From Solidesulfovibrio magneticus (GTDB lineage Bacteria; Desulfobacterota; Desulfovibrionia; Desulfovibrionales; Desulfovibrionaceae), in NCBI GenBank assembly GCA_002482565.1, contig DLGG01000058.1, positions 1 to 16,057 on the forward strand: a stretch of 16,057 bases of DNA. Direction: 5' to 3'. Positions 5,926 to 13,438 of this stretch are shown piece by piece (positions within the stretch are counted from its first letter, which is position 1; each line of letters opens with the position of its first letter). The notes under the pieces were generated by a model that worked only from the letters and a program-made list of their open reading frames with translations, had not been told where the DNA came from and did not search any database. A program made the position numbers and the translations under genes.

Positions 5926-7457
5926 GGCGTCCGCTGCCGGTCAAGCCCCCGCAGATTCACCGCTTCGGCCAGATGCTCCACCCGCAGCCCGGCTTCGCCG
6001 TCGAGGTCGGCGATGGTGCGGGCGATGCGCAGCACCCGGGTATGCGACCGGGCCGACAACCCCAGCCGCCGCACCGCGCCCTCCATGAAGGCGTGGCCTT
6101 CTTCCGACAGCCGGCAATGGGCCGACAAGTGCCGCCCGGACAGCCGCCCGTTGACCGTGAACGGCAGCCCGGCGTAGCGCGCCGCCTGCACCTCGCGGGC
6201 GGCCAGCACCCGCTCCCGCATGGTGGCCGAGGTCGTGGGCGAGGCCTCGGCCCGCAGTTCCTTGTACGGCACCGCCGGCACTTCCACCTGCAAATCGATG
6301 CGATCCAAAAGCGGCCCGGACAGCCGCGACCGGTAGCGCCGCACCTCGGCCTCGCCGCAGGTGCAGGCATGGCGCTCGTCGCCCAGATAGCCGCAGGGGC
6401 ATGGGTTCATGGCGCACACGAGCATCACGTCGGCCGGGTAGGACAGCGACACCGCCGCCCGGGCGATGGTCACCTTGCCGTCTTCCAGGGGCTGGCGCAG
6501 CACTTCCAGCACCGATTTTTTGAATTCCGGCAGCTCATCCAGAAACAGCACGCCCCGGTGGGCCATGGACACCTCGCCGGGCCGGGGATACGAGCCGCCG
6601 CCAATCAGCCCGGCGTCGGAAATGGTGTGGTGGGGGCTGCGAAACGGGCGCAAGGTCAAAAGCCCCTCGCCGTCCAGGCGGCCGGACACGGAATAGATGG
6701 TCGTGACCTCCAGGGCCTCCTCAAAGGACAGCGGCGGCAGCACCGTGGGCAGCCGCTTGGCCAGCATGGTCTTGCCCGAGCCGGGCGGGCCGATAAAGAG
6801 CAGATTGTGGCCGCCGGCCGCCGCGATCTCCACCGCCCGCTTGGCATGGTCCTGGCCCTTGACCTCGCTGAAGTCGAGCAATCCCTCCAGCCCGGGCGCG
6901 GCCGGGGCGAAAGGCTTGGGAGCCACCGGCGACAGTGTCTGCTCGCCAGTGAAAAAGTGCAGGGCCTCCAGCAGGGTGGCCGGGGCAAAGACGTCGAGGC
7001 CCTCCACCACCGCCGCCTCGGCGGCGTTGGCCGCCGGCGCGATAAGCCCTCGCGCCCCCAGCCGGCGGGCCAGGGCGGCCAGGGGCAGCACCCCGGGCAC
7101 GGGCCGCAGTTCGCCGGTAAGCGACAGCTCGCCGGCCATGAAATAGCCGGCCGTGGCCTCCGGGGAAAACGCGCCGGTGGCGGCCAGAAGCGCCATGGCC
7201 AGGGGCAGGTCGTAGGCCGAACCTTCCTTGCGCATGTCGGCCGGGGCTAGGTTGACCGTGATGCGGGCCGGCGGGAGCTTGAGTCCGGCGTTTCGCAGCG
7301 CGGCCAACACCCGCTCCTTGCTCTCGCGCACCGCGCCCTCGGCCAGGCCGACCATGGAAAACGACGGCATCCCCTGGCGCGACAGATCGACTTCCAGGGA
7401 CACGGGATAGGCCTCGACGCCAAGCAGCGCGGCCGTGCGGATAGAGGAAAGACTCAT
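5922..7457 (-). CDS. comM: ComM/YifB-family AAA+ ATPase (Mg-chelatase-like)
   Basis: This encodes 511 residues, the usual length of the YifB/ComM family. The start MSLSSIRTAALLGVEAYPV is the family's typical N-terminus; a GTG 17 codons upstream is possible, but neither start has a clear ribosome binding site. Residues 1-170 form the Lon-protease-like N-terminal domain (GLAEGAVRESKERVLAALRN, 37-56). The ATPase domain has Walker A GPPGSGKT (223-230) and Walker B VLFLDE (303-308). The cysteine group CPCG (353-356) with C365 and C367 is shared by the family, and the C-terminal Mg-chelatase-like helical domain ends near 500. In Vibrio, ComM is a hexameric helicase that aids branch migration during natural transformation. 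It is widespread in non-competent bacteria too, so a competence role here is not implied. It converges on the hybrid kinase, sharing CTAG for both stops. Confidence 0.93.
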   Translation of the reverse strand: MSLSSIRTAALLGVEAYPVSLEVDLSRQGMPSFSMVGLAEGAVRESKERVLAALRNAGLKLPPARITVNLAPADMRKEGSAYDLPLAMALLAATGAFSPEATAGYFMAGELSLTGELRPVPGVLPLAALARRLGARGLIAPAANAAEAAVVEGLDVFAPATLLEALHFFTGEQTLSPVAPKPFAPAAPGLEGLLDFSEVKGQDHAKRAVEIAAAGGHNLLFIGPPGSGKTMLAKRLPTVLPPLSFEEALEVTTIYSVSGRLDGEGLLTLRPFRSPHHTISDAGLIGGGSYPRPGEVSMAHRGVLFLDELPEFKKSVLEVLRQPLEDGKVTIARAAVSLSYPADVMLVCAMNPCPCGYLGDERHACTCGEAEVRRYRSRLSGPLLDRIDLQVEVPAVPYKELRAEASPTTSATMRERVLAAREVQAARYAGLPFTVNGRLSGRHLSAHCRLSEEGHAFMEGAVRRLGLSARSHTRVLRIARTIADLDGEAGLRVEHLAEAVNLRGLDRQRTP

Positions 7458-7604
7458 AAGCGTTGGAAAACCGATACCGCGCCCGGACGTTCCAGGCAAG
7501 GTTTTCACCGGCCCGGGCTTTTCATTTCATACCGGCGATGCTACCCATTAAGCCGCGACAAGGAATTGTTCTGCACGACACGGGACGACAAACGGCCAAC
7601 GATA

Positions 7605-9557
7605 ATGAAACTTCCCCGGTACTTCCAAACCCGCTCCGTGGGCGGCGCGGTGCTCATGACGCTGGTGTGCGTCAATACGGTGCTGTTGGCCGTCTTCGGC
7701 TGCATCGACTATTATGGGGAAAGACAGCGGCTGGAAGACGAATTACGTTACGATCTCCGGGTCGTTGCCGAACAATTGTCGGCCAACATGGCCGAACCGC
7801 TGTGGTTCCTGGAGTCTGGCAACCTTGCCCGGCTGTTGGACGCGGCCATGAAAAACGATCGGTTGGCCGCCGTGGTGGTCTATGAAGCGGACGACGGCGA
7901 TTTTCTGGCCGGACGCAGCCGCGACCGGAGCTGGCGCGCCTCGGCCGTGACGGCCAGGCCGGCCCTGGACAACGTCATCATCGACAGCCGGCCGGTCTAT
8001 TTTGGCGACGCCCTGGTCGGCGCCGTCGAGGTCCAGATGACCAGGCGCTATATGGATGACGCCCTCAGGCAGACGCTTTGGCGGGTGAGCCTGCGCATCC
8101 TGGCCTTAAACGCCGCCCTGGCCGCCGCCTTGGTCCTGGTGTTGCGCCGCCAGCTCATCCGTCCCCTGGCCAGCCTGGAACGTTACGCCGTCGAGGCCGC
8201 CGGTCGCGGCGAGACGGCCGTGCGCCCCGAGGGGCTTCGCGGCGAACTCGGCAGCCTGTCCGCCGCCATGCAGGACATGGTCCGCCAACTCACCGCCGCT
8301 CAGGACAAGTATCGGTCCATCTTCGAAAACGCCACCGAGGGCATCTTCCAGACCACCTTTGACGGCCGGCTGCTGGCCGCCAACGCCGCCCTGGCCCGCA
8401 TGATCGGCTACGCCACCCCCCAGGCGGCCATGGCCTCGATCACCGATCTGGCCCGAGAGCTGTATCAGGACCCCAAAGACCGTGCCCGGCTCCTCGACCA
8501 GCTTCTGGCCGAAGGCGCGGTGGCCGGTTTCCAGACCCGGTTCGTCCGCCGCGACAAGCAGACCATCTGGGTGCTGGTCAATATCCGGATGGTGCGCGAC
8601 GCCGACGGGCAGCCGCTGTATAATGAAGGCACGGTGGTGGACGTCACGGCCCGGGTGCGGGCCGAACGGCGGCTGGAGATTTTGAACCGCCATCTGCGCG
8701 AGGCCGTCAAGGAACGCACCGGACGTCTGGCTGTCAAGGCCGCCGAACTGGAAGCGGCCAATGAGCGTCTGCAAGAGCTCGACCGCCTCAAATCCGGCTT
8801 CCTGGCCACGGTTTCCCACGACCTGCGCACCCCGCTGACCTCGATCATGGGCTTCGCCAAGCTCATCGCCCGCGATTTCAACAAATTCTTCGCCCCCTTC
8901 GCCCCGGGCCACGAGCGCCTGACCCGGCAGGCCGAGCGCATCACCGCCAACCTCGGCATTATCGAAAACGAGGGCGAACGCTTAACACGACTGATCAACG
9001 ACTTCCTCGACCTGTCCAAGATCGAGTCCGGCCGGGCCCAGTGGCGCGACGCCGAGGTGGACGTCTCGGCCGCCCTGACTCGGGCGGCCAATGCCGTGAG
9101 CGCCGATTTCGCGGCCAAGCCCGAGGTGCGCTTTTCCATGGTCATCGAGGGCGGCTTGCCGCCGCTTTACATCGACCCCGACCGGCTGACCCAGGTGCTC
9201 GTGAACCTGCTTGGCAACGCCGCCAAGTTCACCGACCAGGGCGAGGTCAAACTCGCCGCCACGGTGGCGGACGGCCTGCTGCGGGTGGTTGTCACGGACA
9301 CGGGGCACGGCATCCCAAGGGAATCGCTGGAAAAAATCTTCGACAAATTCCACCAGGCCCAGCTTGGCGACACCGTGGAGGAACACGGCCGCCGCCAGGG
9401 CACGGGTCTGGGGTTGGCCATCTGCCGCCAGATCGTCGAGCACTACAAGGGCCGGGTCTGGGCCGAGTCCGAGCTTGGGCGCGGCAGCACGTTCATTTTG
9501 GAGCTGCCCCTGGCCGGACCGCCGGCCGCCGAAGACGGCCCGGACCAACCGGCCTGA
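7605..9557 (+). CDS. Membrane sensor histidine kinase with periplasmic, HAMP and PAS domains
   Basis: This encodes 650 residues from MKLPRYFQTRSVGGAVLM. Helix one (13-33) and helix two (163-180) flank a periplasmic sensor of about 130 residues. A HAMP segment follows (181-233, with the usual RPLASLERYA), then a PAS domain (234-350, starting YRSIFENATEGIFQT and ending with VVDVTAR) and a coiled coil (355-398). The kinase core has H405 in VSHDLRTP, the N box LVNLLGNAAKF (532-542), DTGHGIP (565-571) and GTGLGL (599-604). It lacks a receiver, so a separate response regulator is expected, but none lies in the window. The ligand is unknown. The ATG at 7605 has no good ribosome binding site; a TTG at 7566 sits too close to AAGGA to be convincing. 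It is divergent from comM across 147 bases. Confidence 0.92.
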   Translation: MKLPRYFQTRSVGGAVLMTLVCVNTVLLAVFGCIDYYGERQRLEDELRYDLRVVAEQLSANMAEPLWFLESGNLARLLDAAMKNDRLAAVVVYEADDGDFLAGRSRDRSWRASAVTARPALDNVIIDSRPVYFGDALVGAVEVQMTRRYMDDALRQTLWRVSLRILALNAALAAALVLVLRRQLIRPLASLERYAVEAAGRGETAVRPEGLRGELGSLSAAMQDMVRQLTAAQDKYRSIFENATEGIFQTTFDGRLLAANAALARMIGYATPQAAMASITDLARELYQDPKDRARLLDQLLAEGAVAGFQTRFVRRDKQTIWVLVNIRMVRDADGQPLYNEGTVVDVTARVRAERRLEILNRHLREAVKERTGRLAVKAAELEAANERLQELDRLKSGFLATVSHDLRTPLTSIMGFAKLIARDFNKFFAPFAPGHERLTRQAERITANLGIIENEGERLTRLINDFLDLSKIESGRAQWRDAEVDVSAALTRAANAVSADFAAKPEVRFSMVIEGGLPPLYIDPDRLTQVLVNLLGNAAKFTDQGEVKLAATVADGLLRVVVTDTGHGIPRESLEKIFDKFHQAQLGDTVEEHGRRQGTGLGLAICRQIVEHYKGRVWAESELGRGSTFILELPLAGPPAAEDGPDQPA

Positions 9558-9637
9558 ATCGCCGCGCCGCCTCGCGCCGCCCCCTTTCCCCTTGATCTGA
9601 CAACCGGCAGGCCGCCCCTGACCGGACCGCCGGCCGC
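9506..9637 (+). repeat. Pair of 24-bp direct repeats across the 3' end of the second kinase gene
   Basis: Bases 9506-9529, within the last codons of the kinase gene, and bases 9614-9637, in the spacer beyond it, match at 23 of 24 positions; both contain CCGGACCGCCGGCCGC. The copies are 108 bases apart and their flanks do not match. This could be a small duplication, or a chance recurrence favoured by the GC-rich composition. Confidence 0.5.
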
Positions 9638-9712
9638 TTCCAGTGTGCTGGGCCAGCCCGCCGACCTTTGCCGCGCCCCTCGGCCGGCCGCGCCCGGCCG
9701 GACAATACGCAA

Positions 9713-9745
9713 ACCGCCGCCGCCCCACTTGGGGACGGCGGCGGT
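9713..9745. terminator. Strong hairpin between convergent genes, probable bidirectional terminator
   Basis: ACCGCCGCCG (9713-9722) pairs perfectly with CGGCGGCGGT (9736-9745); CCCC and GGGG inside add four pairs with one bulged A. It lies in the roughly 300-base spacer between the plus-strand kinase (stop at 9557) and the minus-strand YceI gene (stop at 9861). On the minus strand the stem is followed by TTTGCG and on the plus strand by GGTCGTTT, so the T-tracts are poor. Apart from this and the 24-bp direct repeat I see nothing else in 9558-9860. Confidence 0.5.
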
Positions 9746-9860
9746 GGTCGTTTGGCCCAAGCCGCTGTTCCCAGGCCGGCTTCAAGCCAGCCCCGGGGCA
9801 TCGGCGGGGCCGGGCAACACGGTTTCCCGGCCCCTGCCCGAGCGCGGCGAAACGGCTTGC

Positions 9861-10673
9861 CTACTCGCCGGCCTTGGCCGGTTGGACGCAGCCCGGCCGG
9901 GCGGCCAGGGTCTCGCCGGCGATGCGAATGTCCGTGGCGTCGCCCACCGCCCCCATCTTGAAGTACTTGCCCGTGCCCACGTGGTAATCCAGGCGATTGA
10001 TGGTCAGCTGGGCTTCGTAGCCGGCGACGTCCACGCAGGGCATCATGGGATGGGGCCTTATCCCGAGCAGGCGCACCGGGATGGTCACCTCCCTGGTCAC
10101 GTCCTTGATGGTCAGCTTGCCCGTGACCCGGGCCAGCCGCGTGCCGGCCGAGACGATGCGGCTGCTTTCAAACCGCATTTCCGGGTAGGCGGCCGTATCC
10201 AGGAACTCGGCCGTGCGCAGGTGCTTGTCCCGGGCGGCCACGCCCGTGTCCACGCTGTCGGTCTTGACGCTAAAGGCGACGCGCCCCTCGGCCGGCTTGC
10301 GCGGCGGGATGGCGACGACGCCGGACACGGCGTTGAACCGGCCGGCCACCGGAGCCACGATGTGGCGTATCCAGAAGGTGGTCGAGGTGTGGGCCGGGTC
10401 CAGGGTCGCGCCGTCCACCACCGGCCCGGCTTCGGGCTTGGTTTCGGGCTTGACCGGGGCGGCCGGGGCGTCGGCCTGGGCCGGAGCCTCGGCGGCAGCC
10501 AGCAAAAGCAGACCGCCGACCGGGCCGGCCGTTGCCGGAGCCGATTGGCCCTTATCGCCAAGCAGCAGGGCATTGGCCGGCTGTGACGCCGGTCCGGCCT
10601 GGGCCGAGACCGCCACGGCCGTCAGGACCAGGACGGCCAGGGCAGCGGCGAGGATGCTACGACAATGCGGCAT
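9861..10673 (-). CDS. Exported YceI-family protein
   Basis: This encodes 270 residues; the start MPHCRSILAAALAV has AGGAGG 6 bases upstream, overlapping the stop of the nitroreductase gene. Residues 1-26 are a signal peptide (probable cleavage AQA-G). An Ala/Pro-rich linker covers 27-88, longer than usual and containing a second hydrophobic patch, GPVGGLLLLAAAEA (50-63). The YceI lipocalin-like barrel covers about 89-258: LDPAHTSTTFWIRHIVAPVAG (91-111), the strand ending FSVKTDSVDTG, FLDTAAYPEMRFES (157-170) and GKLTIKDVTREVTIPV (185-200), all characteristic. Family members are periplasmic and bind isoprenoid-type lipids such as quinone precursors in some structures; the ligand here is unknown. 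It is the second gene of a two-gene operon. Confidence 0.92.
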   Translation of the reverse strand: MPHCRSILAAALAVLVLTAVAVSAQAGPASQPANALLLGDKGQSAPATAGPVGGLLLLAAAEAPAQADAPAAPVKPETKPEAGPVVDGATLDPAHTSTTFWIRHIVAPVAGRFNAVSGVVAIPPRKPAEGRVAFSVKTDSVDTGVAARDKHLRTAEFLDTAAYPEMRFESSRIVSAGTRLARVTGKLTIKDVTREVTIPVRLLGIRPHPMMPCVDVAGYEAQLTINRLDYHVGTGKYFKMGAVGDATDIRIAGETLAARPGCVQPAKAGE

Positions 10674-10684
10674 GGGAACCTCCT

Positions 10685-11323
10685 TTAGGTTTCCGGGAGC
10701 GTGAAAAGGATGTCCTGGGCCGGGAACCGCCACTTGGGCGGAGAGACGGCGACGCCGGGGCGCAGCCGGCCCACGGCCATGATGAGCGGAATCCAAAACT
10801 GGTCTGGCACGCCAAAGGCCGCCTTGACCGCGTCGTGATCGAAGCCGTCCATGGGATGGGTGGCGTAGCCGGCGTCGGCGGCGGCGTACATGAAGGACAT
10901 GGCGAAAAAGGCCGTGTTCTTGACGGCAAAGGCCAGGGCCTTGTCCGGGGTCGCGCCGTAGAGGCTTTCCGTGGCCCCGGCGAATTCGCCACGCTGCTCG
11001 GGGGTGTAGGCCCCGGACTGCATCAGGTACGAGAACTGGCGCTCGAAGGACGGCGAATACATCTTCCAGGCCTCCCGGTCGGCCAAAAAGAGCAGGATGA
11101 CCGGGGCCTCAGTGACCTTGGGCTGGTCCCAGGCCAGGGCGCGCAGCTTGGCTTTCTGGGCCGGATCGCGCAGCACGGCCACCCGCCAGGGCTGAAGGTT
11201 GAAGCTCGACGGCGAGCGGGCGGCTGTCTCAAGCAGCGCGTTCAGGGTATCCTCGGGCACGTCGGCCTCGGTGTCGAAGAAATTGATGGCCCGGCGGGCC
11301 GTCATGACGTCTTTGAAATCCAT
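10685..11323 (-). CDS. Nitroreductase-family flavoprotein (FMN-dependent oxidoreductase)
   Basis: This encodes 212 residues; the start at 11323 has AAAGGAGGG just upstream. The N-terminal MTARRAINFFD (7-17) holds the two arginines that contact FMN phosphate in this family, and ARSPSSFNLQPWRVAVLRDP (35-54) is the conserved Ser/Asn/Gln segment after the first helices. The C-terminal part, YATHPMDGFDHDAVKAAFGV (153-172) followed by IMAVGR (181-186), is also typical. Such proteins use NAD(P)H to reduce nitro compounds, quinones or other acceptors in the cytoplasm; the natural substrate cannot be read from sequence. The stop TAA overlaps the ribosome binding site of the YceI gene, with 11 bases between the genes, so they are co-transcribed. 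It is divergent from aconitase across 163 bases. Confidence 0.93.
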   Translation of the reverse strand: MDFKDVMTARRAINFFDTEADVPEDTLNALLETAARSPSSFNLQPWRVAVLRDPAQKAKLRALAWDQPKVTEAPVILLFLADREAWKMYSPSFERQFSYLMQSGAYTPEQRGEFAGATESLYGATPDKALAFAVKNTAFFAMSFMYAAADAGYATHPMDGFDHDAVKAAFGVPDQFWIPLIMAVGRLRPGVAVSPPKWRFPAQDILFTLPET

Positions 11324-11486
11324 GTCTCCCTCCTTTTTCGGGATGCTGCCTATGTGCGCCGGGAAAGCGCCCGCGTCAAGGCCGCAAGCGGACTGACGCT
11401 ACCGCGCGCGCCACTTGACTAAAGCGGCGGGGGGAGGCATGCAGGGCGGACTTTTCTCTTTTCCCCCAGACAAAAAGGACTCCCCC

Positions 11487-13409
11487 ATGGCCCTCAACGT
11501 GACCCAGAAGATCATCAAGGACCACCTTGTTTCCGGCGAGATGATCCCGGGCGGCGAGATTGCGCTGCGCATCGACCAGACGCTGACCCAGGACGCCACC
11601 GGCACCATGGCCTATCTCCAGTTCGAGGCCATCGGGTTGCCCCGGGTGCGCACCGAATTGTCCGTGAGCTATGTGGACCACAACACCCTGCAAATGGGCT
11701 TCCGCAACCCCGACGACCACGCCTACCTGCGCACCGTGGCCGCCAAATACGGCATCACCTTCTCCCCGGCCGGCACCGGCATCTGCCACCAGCTGCACCT
11801 GGAGAATTTCGCCAAGCCGGGCAAGACCCTGGTCGGTTCCGACTCCCACACCCCCACGGCCGGCGGCGTGGGCTCCATGGCCATGGGCGCCGGCGGCCTG
11901 TCGGTTGCCCTGGCCATGGCCGGCGAGCCCTACGTCATCGCCATGCCCAAGGTGGTCAAGATCCACCTGACCGGCCGACTTCCGGGCTGGGCCACGGGCA
12001 AGGACGTCATCCTGCATCTTTTGGGCAAGCTCACCGTCAAGGGCGGCGTGGGCAAGGTCATGGAGTACGCCGGGCCTGGCGTGGCCACCCTGTCCGTGCC
12101 CGAGCGCGCCGTCATCACCAACATGGGCGCGGAGCTTGGGGCCACCACCTCGATCTTCCCGTCCGACGAGGTCACCAAGGCCTTTTTCACGGCCATGGGC
12201 CGGCCCGAGGACTACGTGCCGCTCACCGCCGACCCCGACGCCGCCTACGACGAGGTGGTGGAGATCGACCTGTCCGCCCTGGAGCCCCTGGCCGCCGCGC
12301 CCCACATGCCCGACCGCATGGTGCGCATCGCCGACCTGGCCGGCATGAAGGTCGATCAGGTCTGCATCGGCTCGTGCACCAACTCCTCCTACGCCGACCT
12401 CAAGGCCGTGGCCCAGATCCTGGCCGGCAAGCGCATCGATCCGACCACGGACCTGCTCATCTCCCCGGGCTCCAAGCAGGTGCTCAAGATGCTGGCCGCC
12501 GAGGGCCTCATCGATCCGCTGCTGGACGCCGGCGCGCGCTTGCTGGAGTGTTCCTGCGGCCCGTGCATCGGCATGGGCGGCTCGCCCACTTCGGGCGGCG
12601 TGTCGGCCCGGACGTTTAACCGCAACTTCGAAGGCCGCTCCGGCACCCAGGACGGCCAGGTCTATCTGGTCAGCCCGCAAACGGCGGCCATGGCCGCCCT
12701 GCGCGGGGCCTTCACCGATCCGGCCACCTGGGGCGAGGCCCCGCAAAAGGCCGAGTTCCCGGCCGAGGTCCCCAGCATCCGCCACCTGTTCCTGACGCCC
12801 CCGGCCGACGGTTCGGACGTGGCCATCCAGCGCGGCCCCAACATCGCCCCCCTGCCGCCCTTTGGCGCGCTGCCGGCCGCCATCGAGGCTCCCGTGGCGC
12901 TCAAGGTCGGCGACGACATCACCACCGACCACATCCTGCCGGCCGGGGCCCAGATCACGGCCCTGCGCTCCAACATCCCGGCAATCAGCGAATACATCTT
13001 CAGCCGGGTGGACGCCGACTTCGTGTCGCGCATCAAAAAGCTCGGCAAGGGCGTGATCCTTGGCGGCGAAAACTACGGCCAGGGTTCCAGCCGCGAACAC
13101 GCCGCCCTTGGCCCCCGCTACCTCGGCGTGGCCGCCGTGGTGGCCAAGTCCCTGGCCCGCATCCACCGGGCCAACCTGGTCAACTTCGGCATCCTGCCGC
13201 TTTTGCTCGTGGACAAGGCCGACTACGACCGCATCCCGGCCGGAGCCGACATCCGCCTCGAAACCGCCGCCATCGCCCCGGGCCAGCCCTGTCCCATGAC
13301 CGTGGCCGGCGTGGGCGAAGTCATGGTCGTAAACGACCTGACCGCCAAGGAACTCGACATCATCAAAGCCGGCGGCCTGCTCAACCAGGCGCGCAAGGCC
13401 CAGGCCTAG
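11487..13409 (+). CDS. Aconitate hydratase, Aquifex-type
   Basis: This encodes 640 residues, the length of the shorter 'Aquifex-type' aconitases rather than the roughly 900-residue AcnA or AcnB. The start MALNVTQKIIKDHLVSGEMI has AAGGA 7 bases upstream. GSDSHTPTAGGVGSMAMGAG (117-136) is the aconitase active-site signature. The 4Fe-4S ligands are C297 in CIGSCTNSSY and C357 and C360 in CSCGPCIGMGG. The swivel domain (from about 455) has GENYGQGSSREHAALGPRYL (527-546), where S534 and R536 correspond to catalytic Ser642 and Arg644 of bovine aconitase. It interconverts citrate and isocitrate via cis-aconitate; in an anaerobe this probably feeds 2-oxoglutarate and glutamate synthesis. It heads a two-gene unit with the PpiD-like gene, 29 bases downstream. 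Bases 11415-11443 hold only a weak promoter-like match. Confidence 0.95.
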   Translation: MALNVTQKIIKDHLVSGEMIPGGEIALRIDQTLTQDATGTMAYLQFEAIGLPRVRTELSVSYVDHNTLQMGFRNPDDHAYLRTVAAKYGITFSPAGTGICHQLHLENFAKPGKTLVGSDSHTPTAGGVGSMAMGAGGLSVALAMAGEPYVIAMPKVVKIHLTGRLPGWATGKDVILHLLGKLTVKGGVGKVMEYAGPGVATLSVPERAVITNMGAELGATTSIFPSDEVTKAFFTAMGRPEDYVPLTADPDAAYDEVVEIDLSALEPLAAAPHMPDRMVRIADLAGMKVDQVCIGSCTNSSYADLKAVAQILAGKRIDPTTDLLISPGSKQVLKMLAAEGLIDPLLDAGARLLECSCGPCIGMGGSPTSGGVSARTFNRNFEGRSGTQDGQVYLVSPQTAAMAALRGAFTDPATWGEAPQKAEFPAEVPSIRHLFLTPPADGSDVAIQRGPNIAPLPPFGALPAAIEAPVALKVGDDITTDHILPAGAQITALRSNIPAISEYIFSRVDADFVSRIKKLGKGVILGGENYGQGSSREHAALGPRYLGVAAVVAKSLARIHRANLVNFGILPLLLVDKADYDRIPAGADIRLETAAIAPGQPCPMTVAGVGEVMVVNDLTAKELDIIKAGGLLNQARKAQA

Positions 13410-13438
13410 CGCGCGACGCCCCGAGCCAAGGAGAATCC

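Noticed and set aside
11415..11443. TTGACT with a CATGCA 17 bases later as an aconitase promoter
   Set aside because: The -35 is good but the -10 matches consensus very poorly; not listed as a feature.
11376..13166. Long minus-strand open frame (596 residues) opposite aconitase
   Set aside because: It is a shadow of the aconitase gene caused by GC-rich codons; its Gly/His/Arg-rich composition is unlike a folded protein.
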